From NCBI GenBank assembly GCA_902521805.1, contig CABYTL010000007.1, forward strand, positions 1 through 46,430: 46,430 nt of DNA, given 5' to 3'. The translations under genes and the position numbers were made by a program. This document shows, one piece after another, positions 14,958-24,689 of this stretch. A model generated the notes under the pieces. That model was not told the origin of the DNA and did no database searches. It saw only the letters and a list, made by a program, of their open reading frames with translations. Position 1 is the stretch's first letter. The number at the start of each line of letters is the position of its first letter. This DNA is from an uncultured Pelagibacteraceae bacterium (GTDB lineage: Bacteria > Pseudomonadota > Alphaproteobacteria > Pelagibacterales > Pelagibacteraceae).

Positions 14958-15845
14958 ATGAATAATAGTGTTTATATACTCGATGATAGAGCTGTACTTT
15001 ATATAAATGGCTCCGATGCTAAAGATTTCCTTCAAAATCTAATTAGTAACGACATCAATAAAGTTACAGATAATTTAAGTTGTTTTGCATCTTTATTAAC
15101 ACCTCAAGGAAAGTTTCTTTATGAATTTATCGTTATTAAACATAAATTAGGCTATTTCATTGATTGTGAAAAATCTCAATCTGAAGAGATATTTAAACAA
15201 CTTAATCTGTACAAATTAAGGTCAAAAGTAGAAATCCTTAATCTTAGCAATGAGTTTGTTGTTGCAAGTTTTGGATTTGAAAAATATTTATCTATTGAGG
15301 GATCAAAAGATATTTTAGGTTTTACTTTTAAATACAGAGAAGACCCAATAATTTTAGATCCAAGAAATAAAAACTTAGGAGCAAGATTAATTATCAATTT
15401 AGAAAAGCTTTATCTATCTCTTAAAAAGCTTGATTTAAAAGACAGTAAAATAGAAAATTATTATACTCAAAGCCACAAACTTGGAATTGTTCCAAAAAAT
15501 TCAGACAAATTAAAAAATAAATTATTTGGCATAGAATGTAACTTTGAAGAGCTAAATGGAATTGATTTTAAGAAAGGCTGTTATGTTGGTCAAGAAAACA
15601 CTGCAAGGATTAAGTTAAAAAATAAACTATCGAAAAGATTATTACCAATTGAAATTATTGATGGAAAAATTTCTGAAGATGAAATCATTAATATTAATGA
15701 AGTCGAAATTGGGAAGATATTAATTAATGAAGAGTACCCGTTTGCTCTAGTTAAATGTATGAATAAAAATTTTGATAAAGATCATGTATATAAAGGCAAA
15801 AATGGCTCATTTAAAATATTTATTCCTGAATGGCTTAAGATTTAG
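14958..15845 (+). CDS. ygfZ: YgfZ, folate-binding iron-sulfur protein repair/assembly factor
   Basis: 295 residues of the GcvT-like fold. The diagnostic motif K206-G-C208-Y-V-G-Q-E213 is intact, including the cysteine found essential in E. coli YgfZ. N-terminal LYINGSDAKDFLQNLISNDI and LTPQGKFLYEFIV are also typical. YgfZ (IBA57 in mitochondria) helps maintain [4Fe-4S] enzymes such as MiaB and lipoyl synthase with folate. It lies divergent from dihydroorotase and ends 11 bases before the convergent DEAD-box helicase, with no terminator between. Confidence 0.92.
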   Translation: MNNSVYILDDRAVLYINGSDAKDFLQNLISNDINKVTDNLSCFASLLTPQGKFLYEFIVIKHKLGYFIDCEKSQSEEIFKQLNLYKLRSKVEILNLSNEFVVASFGFEKYLSIEGSKDILGFTFKYREDPIILDPRNKNLGARLIINLEKLYLSLKKLDLKDSKIENYYTQSHKLGIVPKNSDKLKNKLFGIECNFEELNGIDFKKGCYVGQENTARIKLKNKLSKRLLPIEIIDGKISEDEIININEVEIGKILINEEYPFALVKCMNKNFDKDHVYKGKNGSFKIFIPEWLKI

Positions 15846-15856
15846 TCTTTAAAATT

Positions 15857-17191
15857 TTATCTTTTATCTAAAAATTTTTTTTTATCAAAAAACTTTTTTT
15901 TAAAACCTTTTTTCTTTTTATTAAACTTTTTTTTTAAACTAAAAGATCTACTATCTTTTTTATTTCGTTTCTTATGCTGTCTATTCTGATTATCTCTTTT
16001 TTTGTCAGTAAATCTATTTTTACCCCTTTTTACTTTTCTTCCTTTTCTATCAAAAGTACTTCTATCTTTTTTTCCTCTTTGTCTAACATCATTACCTGGC
16101 TCCACTTTAAAATTTGGATTAATTAATTTTTGAATAGCATTCCATTTTAATCGGTCTCCGTTTCCAATAAAACTTAATGCAGAACCCTCAGCTCCTGCCC
16201 TAGCTGTTCTTCCAATTCTATGAATAAAATCTTCTGGAACTTGAGGTAAATCAAAATTGATAACATGTTTAATAGTAGGTATGTCTAAACCACGACTTGC
16301 TACGTCTGTTCCTACTAATATTCTAAAATGGTTATTTCTAAATGCTTTTATTACTCGATCTCTTTTGTTTTGTCTTAAATTTCCATGGATTGCATCAGCA
16401 TCATGATCATCATATTTTAATCTTTTAACCATCTTTTCGGCATTTCGTCTGGTCTTTACAAATATTAAAATTGAACCTTGTCTAGTATAAATTTCTTTTA
16501 TTAGTTGATTGTATTTATCTCCATCATTTACACGCAATACTTCTTGTTTAATTTTTTCAATAGGAGTTGAGGTTGAGCCGACTGAAATTCGGACAGGCTG
16601 ATTTAAATATTTTTCGGCAAGTTTTATTATATCGCTTGGCAATGTGGCAGAAAATAATAATGTTTGATGTTTTCTAGGCACGGTTTCTAGTACTTGGTTT
16701 ATTTGAGGTGTAAAACCCATATCTAACATTCTATCAGACTCATCCAGAACTAAAAAAGTTGTATTATTTAATCTTAAAGTTTTGCGTTTAAGATGATCAT
16801 TAATTCTACCGGGGGTACCAACAATTAATCTAGGATTTCTTCGCATTTGTTTTAGTTGTTTTTGCATCGAGTCACCTCCAATAAGTAGAGCTGTTCTAAT
16901 GTTTCCTCTTCCAACTAAGTTATTCAAAGTTTGCATAACTTGTGTTGCAAGTTCTCTAGTGGGCGTCATCACTAACGCGGTATCTTTCTTTGTTTTTAGT
17001 AAATAGTTTATTAAAGGAACACCAAAAGCAGCTGTTTTTCCAGTTCCAGTCTGTGCAGTACCTAAGATATCTTTTCCTTCCAGAGCAACAGGTATAGCTT
17101 TGGCCTGAATAGGTGTAGGTGTTTTAAAATTAATCTTTGCTAAAGACTCAATGAGAGTTTCTTCCAATTTAAGAGATAAAAAATTTTCCAT
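15857..17191 (-). CDS. DEAD-box ATP-dependent RNA helicase, RhlE-like
   Basis: 444 residues. The Q motif region FKTPTPIQAKAIP, motif I AQTGTGKTAAF, motif Ib TPGRI, motif II as DESD (VLDESDRMLDMGF), motif III FSATLP and motif VI HRIGRTARAG are all present. The alanine of DEAD is serine here. A tail of about 80 residues (from about 365) is almost only K, R, F, N and D and probably holds RNA. Such helicases open RNA during ribosome assembly and mRNA decay, especially in the cold. It is a single-gene unit, convergent with ygfZ. The DNA for the tail is a long purine/pyrimidine-biased tract. Confidence 0.94.
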   Translation of the reverse strand: MENFLSLKLEETLIESLAKINFKTPTPIQAKAIPVALEGKDILGTAQTGTGKTAAFGVPLINYLLKTKKDTALVMTPTRELATQVMQTLNNLVGRGNIRTALLIGGDSMQKQLKQMRRNPRLIVGTPGRINDHLKRKTLRLNNTTFLVLDESDRMLDMGFTPQINQVLETVPRKHQTLLFSATLPSDIIKLAEKYLNQPVRISVGSTSTPIEKIKQEVLRVNDGDKYNQLIKEIYTRQGSILIFVKTRRNAEKMVKRLKYDDHDADAIHGNLRQNKRDRVIKAFRNNHFRILVGTDVASRGLDIPTIKHVINFDLPQVPEDFIHRIGRTARAGAEGSALSFIGNGDRLKWNAIQKLINPNFKVEPGNDVRQRGKKDRSTFDRKGRKVKRGKNRFTDKKRDNQNRQHKKRNKKDSRSFSLKKKFNKKKKGFKKKFFDKKKFLDKR

Positions 17192-17248
17192 ATTAGGCTA
17201 ATTATATATTATTGAATTTAGATATTAACGGCTCTATACCTTTAATGG

Positions 17249-17263
17249 TGTCTTAACAAGACA
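17249..17263. repeat. Inverted repeat upstream of the helicase gene
   Basis: TGTCTT-AAC-AAGACA is a perfect 6-base-pair inverted repeat about 58 bases upstream of the helicase start codon. It may be an operator or a 5'-leader hairpin of the helicase mRNA. Nothing else stands out between 17192 and 17356. Confidence 0.35.
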
Positions 17264-17356
17264 TTAACTATCCAAATATGATAGCGCGCATAATTCCATC
17301 ACAGTTAAGATGAAATTTCGGTTTATTTTGATAAAGATCCTATAAAAAACTCTTTT

Positions 17357-17442
17357 TGGTGCGGCCAGAGAGAATCGAACTCTCATGGACTAAGTCCACA
17401 CGGCCCTCAACCGTGCCTGTCTACCAATTTCAGCATGGCCGC
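17357..17442 (-). tRNA. tRNA-Leu (anticodon GAG)
   Basis: Read on the minus strand from 17442: acceptor stem GCGGCCA/TGGCCGC, D-arm with TGAAATTGGTAGACA, anticodon stem CACGG/CCGTG with loop TTGAGGG (anticodon GAG, codons CUC/CUU), a long variable arm TGGACTTAGTCCA, and a T-arm GAGAG-TTCGATT-CTCTC. The long variable arm is as expected for leucine. The acceptor is followed by A-CCA, so the CCA end appears to be encoded (last three bases 17357-17359). Confidence 0.96.
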
Positions 17443-17452
17443 AATATGCCCC

Positions 17453-17481
17453 ACAATAAATCAATGACAAGTAGGTTTCAA
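17453..17481 (-). promoter_or_regulatory. Candidate tRNA-Leu promoter
   Basis: On the minus strand TTGAAA (17476-17481) and TATTGT (17453-17458) are spaced by 17 bases, with a G-rich stretch (GGGGC) between the -10 element and the tRNA, as at stable-RNA promoters. The -10 match is modest. Confidence 0.4.
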
Positions 17482-17497
17482 ATTGATAAATTTTATT

Positions 17498-18487
17498 ATG
17501 GAATTTAATCAAGAAGTTAAAAAAGCTACAGACCCAATTTACCAGAAGATTTCAAAGGTCATGCCTGAAATTGAATGGTCAATCCATGCTCCCTATATTC
17601 ATAAAATTAATAAACTAAAAAAAGAAAAAAATGCAGTTATTCTTGCTCATAACTATCAGACCCCAGAAATCTATCATGGTATAGCAGATTTTTCTGCTGA
17701 CTCTTTAGCTCTTGCTGTAGAAGCATCAAAAACTTCAGCAGACATAATTATAATGGCTGGGGTTCATTTTATGGCAGAAACTGCAAAACTTATGAGCCCT
17801 AATAAAAAAGTTTTGTTACCAGACATGAAAGCAGGTTGCTCATTATCATCTTCGATCACAGGTGAAGATGTAAAACTTTTAAAAGAGAAATATCCTGGAG
17901 TTCCTGTTGTTTCATATGTCAATACATCAGCAGATGTAAAAGCAGAAACTGATGTATGTTGCACTTCTGCTAATGCAGTAAAAATTGTTAAATCCTTAGG
18001 TGTAAAAAAAGTAATTTTTTTACCTGATGACTATTTAGCTAAATATGTTGCCTCTCAGACAGATGTTGAAATTATTGCATGGAAAGGCATTTGCATGGTT
18101 CATGATAAATTCAATGAAAAAGAGATAAACGATATTAGAGATAAAAATCCTGGAATTAAAATTATAGCACATCCTGAATGTCCACCAGAAGTTATCAAGG
18201 CAAGCGATTTTGCTGGATCAACTTCAGGAATGATAAATTATGTAAAAGATAATCAACCTAAAAAAGTTATGATGGTTACTGAATGTTCAATGAGTGATAA
18301 TATTCAAGTAGAAAATCCAAATGTTGAATTTATTAGACCATGCAATCTCTGCCCGCACATGAAAAGAATAACTTTACCAAAGATCTTGGACTGTTTAGAA
18401 AATGAAACTGGTGAAATTATTATGGACCGAGAGACAATTAATAAAGCAAGATTGTCTGTAGAAAAAATGGTCGCTATTGGTAGATAG
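17498..18487 (+). CDS. nadA: Quinolinate synthase NadA
   Basis: 329 residues from the ATG at 17498; a TTG five codons upstream also is in frame. The three [4Fe-4S] cysteines can be placed in the AGCSLSSS, WKGICMVHDKF and CNLCPHM regions, and LAHNYQTPEI, FSADSLALA and MVTECSMSDNI are family signatures. NadA condenses iminoaspartate with dihydroxyacetone phosphate to give quinolinate in de novo NAD synthesis. nadC follows 6 bases after. The enzyme that makes iminoaspartate (NadB or aspartate dehydrogenase) is not in this window. Confidence 0.96.
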   Translation: MEFNQEVKKATDPIYQKISKVMPEIEWSIHAPYIHKINKLKKEKNAVILAHNYQTPEIYHGIADFSADSLALAVEASKTSADIIIMAGVHFMAETAKLMSPNKKVLLPDMKAGCSLSSSITGEDVKLLKEKYPGVPVVSYVNTSADVKAETDVCCTSANAVKIVKSLGVKKVIFLPDDYLAKYVASQTDVEIIAWKGICMVHDKFNEKEINDIRDKNPGIKIIAHPECPPEVIKASDFAGSTSGMINYVKDNQPKKVMMVTECSMSDNIQVENPNVEFIRPCNLCPHMKRITLPKILDCLENETGEIIMDRETINKARLSVEKMVAIGR

Positions 18488-18493
18488 CTATTT

Positions 18494-19333
18494 GTGTCGA
18501 AAATTAAACTTAGTGAAAACTTTATAAGAAATACAGTCAAACTTGCACTTAATGAAGATTTGTTTCCATCTGGAGACATAACTTCAAATCTTGTTGAAAA
18601 TAATAAAATAATTAAAGCAAGATTAATATCCAATCAAGACGCTTTGATTGGTGGTCTTTTATTTGCTAAACATGCTTTTTCCTTAATTGATAAAAAAATT
18701 AAATTTATAGTCAAAAAAAAAGATGGTTCTTTTGTAAAAAAAAATTCTTTGATAGCTCTAGTTGAAGGAAAGGCTCAAAATATATTAATTGCTGAGAGAG
18801 TTGCTTTAAATTATTTGTCTCACATATCGGGTATTGCAACTAAAACAAATCAGTTTGTTAAATTAGCTGGAAAAAAATGTAAGATCTGTTGTACACGTAA
18901 AACAATTCCAAACTTAAGAGTAATTCAAAAATATGCAGTTAAACTAGGAGGAGGTACTAACCATAGATTTAATTTAAGTGATGAGTACTTGATTAAGGAT
19001 AACCACATTGGTTCTTCAGATATAAAAAGATTAGTTTCTTTGGCCATTAAAAATAAAAAGGGAAGAAAAATTACTGTAGAAGTCGAAAATTTAAAACAAC
19101 TTAAAAAAATTATTGGTTTAAAATTTAATACAGTTTTACTTGATAATATGAGTGTTAAAAATTTAAAAATTGGAGTAAAGATGGCAAAAAGATATTACGA
19201 AACTGAAGCTTCTGGAAACATTAATCTCAAAACAGTAAAATCTGTTGCAGCCTCTGGAGTTGATAGAGTTTCTGTTGGAAGTATTACTCATAGTGCGCCA
19301 GCCGTTGATGTTAAATTAGAAATTAGTTTATAA
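18494..19333 (+). CDS. nadC: Nicotinate-nucleotide pyrophosphorylase NadC
   Basis: 279 residues starting at GTG, 6 bases after nadA. Active-site stretches are ALNEDLFPSGDITS, the CTRKTIPNLR phosphate-binding loop, KLGGGTNHRFNLSDEYLIKDNHI and ASGVDRVSVGSITHS. The enzyme turns quinolinate and PRPP into nicotinate mononucleotide and CO2, the step directly after NadA. The last 11 bases overlap the convergent MazG-like gene. Confidence 0.95.
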   Translation: MSKIKLSENFIRNTVKLALNEDLFPSGDITSNLVENNKIIKARLISNQDALIGGLLFAKHAFSLIDKKIKFIVKKKDGSFVKKNSLIALVEGKAQNILIAERVALNYLSHISGIATKTNQFVKLAGKKCKICCTRKTIPNLRVIQKYAVKLGGGTNHRFNLSDEYLIKDNHIGSSDIKRLVSLAIKNKKGRKITVEVENLKQLKKIIGLKFNTVLLDNMSVKNLKIGVKMAKRYYETEASGNINLKTVKSVAASGVDRVSVGSITHSAPAVDVKLEISL

Positions 19334-19694
19334 ACTTTGAAATATCAGGTTTAAAATAATTTGGTCCTTTCATTACTTTTCCAGACTCGTTATAAATCGG
19401 TTTGCCATTAGAATCCAATTTACTCATATTAGAATTTTGCACCTCATTAAAACATTTATCTAAGTCAATACCAAACGCATGACCTGCTCCATAAGTGACA
19501 TAAAGAATATCAGTTAAAGCATCTGCAACTTCTAATAAATCCTTATTATTCATTGCATCTTTTAGCTCGTTAATTTCCTCTTGAATGAGATCAATCCTTA
19601 GTTTGTTGATTTTATCAGTGCTAAATGACGCTTTATCTTTAACTTCCTGACCAAAAGTTTTCATAAAAATTCCTACCTTACTAAAATTTGACAT
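19323..19694 (-). CDS. MazG-like nucleoside triphosphate pyrophosphohydrolase
   Basis: 123 residues, all-alpha. The metal-binding pattern of the all-alpha NTP pyrophosphatase superfamily is seen as E39-E40-x2-E43 (LIQEEINELKDAM) and E55-x2-D58-x3-D62 (EVADALTDILYVTYG). Such enzymes remove aberrant nucleotides or act as phosphoribosyl-ATP pyrophosphatases. The sequence after HAFGIDLDKCFNEVQNSN (MSKLDSNGKPIYNESGKV) is typical of a stand-alone house-cleaning group. Substrate unknown. It lies between nadC (11-base overlap) and the divergent fumC. Confidence 0.82.
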   Translation of the reverse strand: MSNFSKVGIFMKTFGQEVKDKASFSTDKINKLRIDLIQEEINELKDAMNNKDLLEVADALTDILYVTYGAGHAFGIDLDKCFNEVQNSNMSKLDSNGKPIYNESGKVMKGPNYFKPDISKFIN

Positions 19695-19730
19695 ATTGCT
19701 CCTGTAAGTTTTATTAAATTAATGTATATA

Positions 19731-19736
19731 TATAAT
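19731..19736 (+). promoter_or_regulatory. Candidate -10 element of fumC
   Basis: TATAAT lies 25 bases before the fumC ATG in the AT-only stretch 19722-19745. No good -35 element stands at the right distance (TTGACA at 19688-19693 is too far), so the assignment is weak. Confidence 0.25.
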
Positions 19737-19760
19737 AATTTAACAACTACTTGTTAATCA

Positions 19761-21149
19761 ATGAAATTTAGAAAAGAATTTGATAGTATAGGTTCAGTCA
19801 ATGTTCCAAATGACAAATATTGGGGTGCCTCAACACAAAGATCAAAAAAATATTTTGATATTGGGGAATTTTTAGTTAGACCGGTTCTAATTAAATCTAT
19901 TGCTATAATTAAAAAAGCTGCAGCAATTGTTCATCAAAAAGAGAAACAAATTTTGCCGAATATTTCAAAAGCAATTATCAAGGCATCAAATGAGGTAATA
20001 TTAGGGAAGTTAGATAATCATTTCCCTCTTAAAGTTTGGCAAACAGGCTCAGGCACACAAACAAATATGAACGTAAATGAAGTGATAGCCAATAGAGCTA
20101 TCGAAATTCTAGGAGGAAAAAAAGGATCGAAAAAACCTGTTCATCCTAACGATCATGTAAATAAATCTCAATCAACCAATGATGTATTTCCAACAGCTAT
20201 GCATATAGCAATAGCTATCGAAACTAAAAATAAGTTATTACCATCTTTAGAGTTATTAAATAAAGAATTAAAGAAAAAAACTTCCAAATTTAGAAATATA
20301 ATTAAAGTTGGTAGAACTCATCTTCAAGATGCAACCCCCTTATCACTAGGTCAAGAATTTTCTGGCTACCAATCGCAGTTAGAAGATTGTATCGCAAGAA
20401 TAAAAAATGCATTAAATGAAATATATTTTTTAGCTCAAGGTGGAACTGCTGTAGGAACTGGAATAAATAGTAAGAAGGGCTTTGATAAAAGAATAATCTA
20501 TGAAATAAAAAAAATTACTAAATTACCATTTAAACCTACTAAAAATAAATTTGCAGCATTAGCAGCACACGATGAAATAGTAAATTTTTCAGGTACATTG
20601 AACACAACAGCTGTTTCATTAATGAAAATTGCTAATGATATTAGATTTTTAGGATCTGGCCCTAGAGCTGGTTATGGTGAACTTATCTTGCCGGCAAATG
20701 AGCCTGGTTCGTCCATAATGCCTGGAAAAGTAAATCCTACTCAATCAGAAGCTGTGACGATGGTTTGTGTAAAAGTTATTGGCAATCACAACGGAATTAC
20801 AATGGCTGGTTCACATGGACATTTTGAATTAAATGTTTTTAAACCATTAATTGCCCATAATATCTTACAATCAATAGATCTATTAGCAGATAGCACTAAA
20901 AATTTTTCACTCTATTGTATAAAAGGAATAAAAGTAGATAAAATTAAAATAAAAAAATATTTAGATAATTCTTTAATGTTAGTAACAGCTTTAGCCCCAC
21001 ACATTGGATATGACAATGCAGCAAAAATTGCAAAAAAAGCATTAAAAAATGGAACAACTCTTAAGAGTGAAGCTATTAAAACTGGTTTAATAAATGAAAA
21101 AGATTATAACAGAATAGTAAATCCAAAAAAAATGATTAGTCCAAACTAA
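19761..21149 (+). CDS. fumC: Class II fumarate hydratase FumC
   Basis: 462 residues, standard for the iron-free class II enzyme. Signatures: [18 protein letters not shown] (substrate loop), [16 protein letters not shown] with the catalytic histidine, and the superfamily signature [15 protein letters not shown]. It converts fumarate to malate in the TCA cycle, without the oxygen-sensitive cluster of class I fumarases, which suits an aerobic surface-ocean cell. The last 14 bases overlap the convergent AsmA-like gene. Confidence 0.96.
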   Translation: MKFRKEFDSIGSVNVPNDKYWGASTQRSKKYFDIGEFLVRPVLIKSIAIIKKAAAIVHQKEKQILPNISKAIIKASNEVILGKLDNHFPLKVWQTGSGTQTNMNVNEVIANRAIEILGGKKGSKKPVHPNDHVNKSQSTNDVFPTAMHIAIAIETKNKLLPSLELLNKELKKKTSKFRNIIKVGRTHLQDATPLSLGQEFSGYQSQLEDCIARIKNALNEIYFLAQGGTAVGTGINSKKGFDKRIIYEIKKITKLPFKPTKNKFAALAAHDEIVNFSGTLNTTAVSLMKIANDIRFLGSGPRAGYGELILPANEPGSSIMPGKVNPTQSEAVTMVCVKVIGNHNGITMAGSHGHFELNVFKPLIAHNILQSIDLLADSTKNFSLYCIKGIKVDKIKIKKYLDNSLMLVTALAPHIGYDNAAKIAKKALKNGTTLKSEAIKTGLINEKDYNRIVNPKKMISPN

Positions 21150-22620
21150 TTATTTTAAAAAAATCTTTTACTGACTTTCTAACTATAATCTTGTTAAAGA
21201 TATTGTCTTTGTTTAAGTTAAAAATCTCAATAAATTTATCTAAATTTTGGGTAGTTTTTCCATCGACTTTTAAATTATAAATTTCAACAAATTCATCATC
21301 CAAATGAAATAGAAAACCTAATTGAATTTTTTTAATATATTTTCTATTTTTTATGTTTATTTGATAATGTTCAAAAATTTTTTTCACATCTTTAAAATCT
21401 AGTGTAAGAAAGCCAGCAAATTTTAGTTTATTATCTTCAACAATTAATTGTGTATCGTTTAAATTGATAAGAACAGATCTTTTAAAAGTCGTAATTAAAT
21501 TTTTTATAAATAAATCTCCTTCCTCTAATAAAATATCAAATTTAGTTTCACCAAAAAAATTTATACCTTTAAAATTTTTAGTCTCTATGCTTATAATGCC
21601 ATTTAAGTTTTTATTGTTTAGTGTTTCGGATTTAATAATGTTAATCATGAATGAGTTTTCCTCAAAAATTCTTTTTAAATCAATATGCAATAAGTCTAAA
21701 TTAGTAGTAAGAAAAAATGGTTTGATATTAATTTCACCATTTATATCTTGATTCTTAGAGATAAATTTAAGAAGTTTGTTTTTAAATTCGTAATCAACTT
21801 TTAAATTTTGATTTACCATTGTAAAATCTAAATCTCCACCTAATCTATCATTAATATGTTGAGAATTAATTTTTAAATTCAATCTAAGAGGAAATGACTT
21901 AATTTCAGTCAAAAAATTATTTTCATCAATATCTTTTATCACCTCTAAGTTAATTGGAATATTGAATATATTAAGTTTAGAACTAAGTTTCTTGAAAGAA
22001 TTTTCTTGGAGCTTATAATTTAGTTGTTTTACATTTGAAAGAAAAATAATTTCATTATTTTGATCTAAATAAAATAATTTACTATTTATAAAATTTACTT
22101 TTTCTTTACTGTTAATTTTATTTAATAAATCGACAAAAAAATTAAAATTTGAATTATTTAATCTAAAATTTGTTTCTGTAAAATGAATATCTTTAACCTT
22201 TACATTATTTATAGAAAATAAATTTTTAGTAACTATTGAAACTTTTATCATCTTAGATTTAGCAATTTGATTTGATTTGTGAAGTATTTGAACGTTCTCG
22301 GAGTAAAAATGAGGTTTTGGAAAAACACCATATCTTAATACTTTATTGAATTTAACCTCTAAATTGTATTTATCTTGTATTTGATTTTCAATTTGAAGTC
22401 TTATTTTATTTTGATCGTATAATGATGGTAATAAAAAATAAGTACATATACTGATTAATATTATTACTAAGGCTAAAATTATTCGATTATCAATATTTTT
22501 ATAATCCTTTTTTTTATTAAAAAAATTTTCCCTAAAGAAGTTAAAAAAACTTTCTATTCTCTTAGTAATTGATATTAATAATTTTCTAAATGTTTTTTCA
22601 AATTTATTTTTTTTTTGCAT
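21136..22620 (-). CDS. AsmA-like membrane-anchored protein
   Basis: 494 residues. A charged cytoplasmic N-terminus (about 1-45) is followed by one transmembrane helix (about 47-66, [20 protein letters not shown]) and then a large beta-rich periplasmic part. The stretch [30 protein letters not shown] resembles the first repeat of AsmA proteins, in which the membrane anchor leads into a lipid-holding beta channel. AsmA-like proteins help carry phospholipids to the outer membrane or affect outer membrane assembly. Sequence conservation is low, so the family call rests on architecture and the N-terminal motif. Confidence 0.62.
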   Translation of the reverse strand: MQKKNKFEKTFRKLLISITKRIESFFNFFRENFFNKKKDYKNIDNRIILALVIILISICTYFLLPSLYDQNKIRLQIENQIQDKYNLEVKFNKVLRYGVFPKPHFYSENVQILHKSNQIAKSKMIKVSIVTKNLFSINNVKVKDIHFTETNFRLNNSNFNFFVDLLNKINSKEKVNFINSKLFYLDQNNEIIFLSNVKQLNYKLQENSFKKLSSKLNIFNIPINLEVIKDIDENNFLTEIKSFPLRLNLKINSQHINDRLGGDLDFTMVNQNLKVDYEFKNKLLKFISKNQDINGEINIKPFFLTTNLDLLHIDLKRIFEENSFMINIIKSETLNNKNLNGIISIETKNFKGINFFGETKFDILLEEGDLFIKNLITTFKRSVLINLNDTQLIVEDNKLKFAGFLTLDFKDVKKIFEHYQINIKNRKYIKKIQLGFLFHLDDEFVEIYNLKVDGKTTQNLDKFIEIFNLNKDNIFNKIIVRKSVKDFFKIISLD

Positions 22621-22649
22621 TTAGGAAAACTTATAAATAAATAATTAAA

Positions 22650-24689
22650 ATGGTAAACTCAGAATATCTAAAAGATCTAAATGAGGCTCAAACTGAGGCT
22701 GTAACTCATTTAGAGGGACCTTTATTGATTGTTGCTGGAGCTGGCTCAGGGAAAACTAAAGTTTTAACTGGTAGAATTGCTCATATTATTAGAGAAAAAA
22801 AAGCATATCCTAATCAAATACTATCAGTAACTTTCACTAATAAAGCAGCAAAAGAAATGCAATCAAGGGTAAGTAAAATTCTTGGAGCAGATGCTACGAG
22901 TTTATCTTGGCTAGGTACTTTCCATTCAATATGTGCAAAGCTTCTAAGAAAACATGCTTCCGCAGTAAATTTAAATTCAAATTATACAATTATAGATACT
23001 GATGATCAAATAAGACTTATTAAAAATATTTGCAAGGCAGAAAATATTGACGTTAAACAACTGGCACCTAGATACATTCTTGCAATTATTGATAAATGGA
23101 AAAATAAGGGACTTTATCCAAATGAAGTGATTATTAATAAAAGGGATATTTATGAAAAAACTATCCTGCCTGTTTATAAAATTTATCAACAAAAATTAAT
23201 TGACTTAAACACATGTGATTTTGGTGATTTAATTTTACATGTTGTAAAAATTTTAGAAAAGAATGATGATATAAGGGAAATTTATTCTAGAAATTTTAAA
23301 TATATTTTAGTCGATGAGTATCAAGATACTAATTATATTCAAAGTCGGTGGTTATATTTGTTATCTCAAAAAAATAAAAATCTTTGTTGTGTTGGTGATG
23401 ATGATCAATCTATTTATAGTTGGCGTGGTGCTGAAATTAAAAACTTCTTAGAGTTTGATCAAATCTATGAAAATACCAAGGTGATTAGGTTAGAACAAAA
23501 TTATAGATCAACTCAAAATATTTTATCTGTTGCATCTCAATTAATTTCTAATAATCAAAATAGAGTAGGAAAAACTTTGAAAACTACAATGGAGGAAGGA
23601 GAATTAATTAATCTTAATTGTTATAAAAATGGAAAAGATGAGGCAATTGGTGTTTCAGATGAAATAGAGAAGATTAAGAAAAAATTTTCACTAAACAAAA
23701 TTACTATACTTGTGAGGGCAATTTTTCAAACTAGAGAATTTGAGGAAAGATTTTTAAAAATCGGTCTACCATACAGAATTCTAGGAGGTACAAAGTTTTA
23801 TGAGAGAGCCGAAATTAAAGATTGTGTTGCTTATTTAAGAATAATTTATCAGGATAGAGATGATCTAGCTTATGAGAGAATAGTAAATAATCCAAAACGA
23901 TCAATTGGAGATAGTACATTGAAAACAATACATGAATTTGCAAAAAAAGAATCCATTTGCTTAGAATTTGCCTCTAGAAAAATGATAGAAAAAAATTTAA
24001 TTAAACCTAAAACAAAACTAGGATTATCTTCATTTTTAAATTCTCTTTCTAAATGGAGGAATGATTTAAATAATAAAAAAATTAATCACGTTAAATTATT
24101 ACAAATAGTCTTAGACGAATCAGGTTATTCTGCAATGCTTAAAAATAAAAAAGATATAGATAATGAAAACAGACTAGAAAATATAAAGGAATTATTAAGT
24201 GCAATGAAAGAGTTTGATAATATCGAAAACTTTTTAGAGCATGTCTCTTTAGCTACATCAATAGATCAAGATTGGAATGGACAAAAAATAAATATGATGA
24301 CTATGCATGCTGCTAAAGGTCTTGAATTTGACGTTGTATTTTTACCTGGTTGGGAAGAGGGGCTTTTTCCTCATCAAAAATCAATTGAAGAAAAAGGTCA
24401 AAACGGATTAGAGGAAGAGAGAAGACTTGCTTATGTTGGAATTACTAGAGCAAAAAAAAAGGCTATAATCTCTTTTTCAATGAACAGATTTTACCAAGGA
24501 GACTGGATTGATAGTATGGCCTCTAGATTTATAGATGAACTTCCAAATGATTTTTTGGAAAAAAACTCATTTTTTGAAGAAGATAAAAATGAAATAGAGG
24601 ATTTTGAATTTAATCAAGACTTTGAAAATGAGGATAAAGATAATGTTAGAAGCCCTGGATGGATAAGATATCAAAAAAGAATAAAGTGA
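22650..24689 (+). CDS. uvrD: UvrD/PcrA-type DNA helicase II
   Basis: 679 residues of SF1A helicase. Q motif LNEAQTEAV, Walker A VAGAGSGKTKVL, motif Ia TFTNKAAKEM, motif II LVDEYQDTN, motif III GDDDQSIYSWRGA, motif IV RLEQNYRSTQNIL, motif V MTMHAAKGLEFDVVFLPGWEEGLFPH and motif VI EEERRLAYVGITRAKK are all seen. UvrD works in nucleotide excision and mismatch repair. The C-terminal tail is acidic and short, missing the long tail of E. coli UvrD. No LexA-type site is visible in the short gap before it. The stop overlaps the start region of the aminopeptidase gene. Confidence 0.95.
   Translation: MVNSEYLKDLNEAQTEAVTHLEGPLLIVAGAGSGKTKVLTGRIAHIIREKKAYPNQILSVTFTNKAAKEMQSRVSKILGADATSLSWLGTFHSICAKLLRKHASAVNLNSNYTIIDTDDQIRLIKNICKAENIDVKQLAPRYILAIIDKWKNKGLYPNEVIINKRDIYEKTILPVYKIYQQKLIDLNTCDFGDLILHVVKILEKNDDIREIYSRNFKYILVDEYQDTNYIQSRWLYLLSQKNKNLCCVGDDDQSIYSWRGAEIKNFLEFDQIYENTKVIRLEQNYRSTQNILSVASQLISNNQNRVGKTLKTTMEEGELINLNCYKNGKDEAIGVSDEIEKIKKKFSLNKITILVRAIFQTREFEERFLKIGLPYRILGGTKFYERAEIKDCVAYLRIIYQDRDDLAYERIVNNPKRSIGDSTLKTIHEFAKKESICLEFASRKMIEKNLIKPKTKLGLSSFLNSLSKWRNDLNNKKINHVKLLQIVLDESGYSAMLKNKKDIDNENRLENIKELLSAMKEFDNIENFLEHVSLATSIDQDWNGQKINMMTMHAAKGLEFDVVFLPGWEEGLFPHQKSIEEKGQNGLEEERRLAYVGITRAKKKAIISFSMNRFYQGDWIDSMASRFIDELPNDFLEKNSFFEEDKNEIEDFEFNQDFENEDKDNVRSPGWIRYQKRIK

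Noticed and set aside
17357..17442. tRNA-Leu as an integration site of a mobile element
   Set aside because: No integrase gene, no repeated tRNA 3' end and no foreign-looking genes are found on either side.
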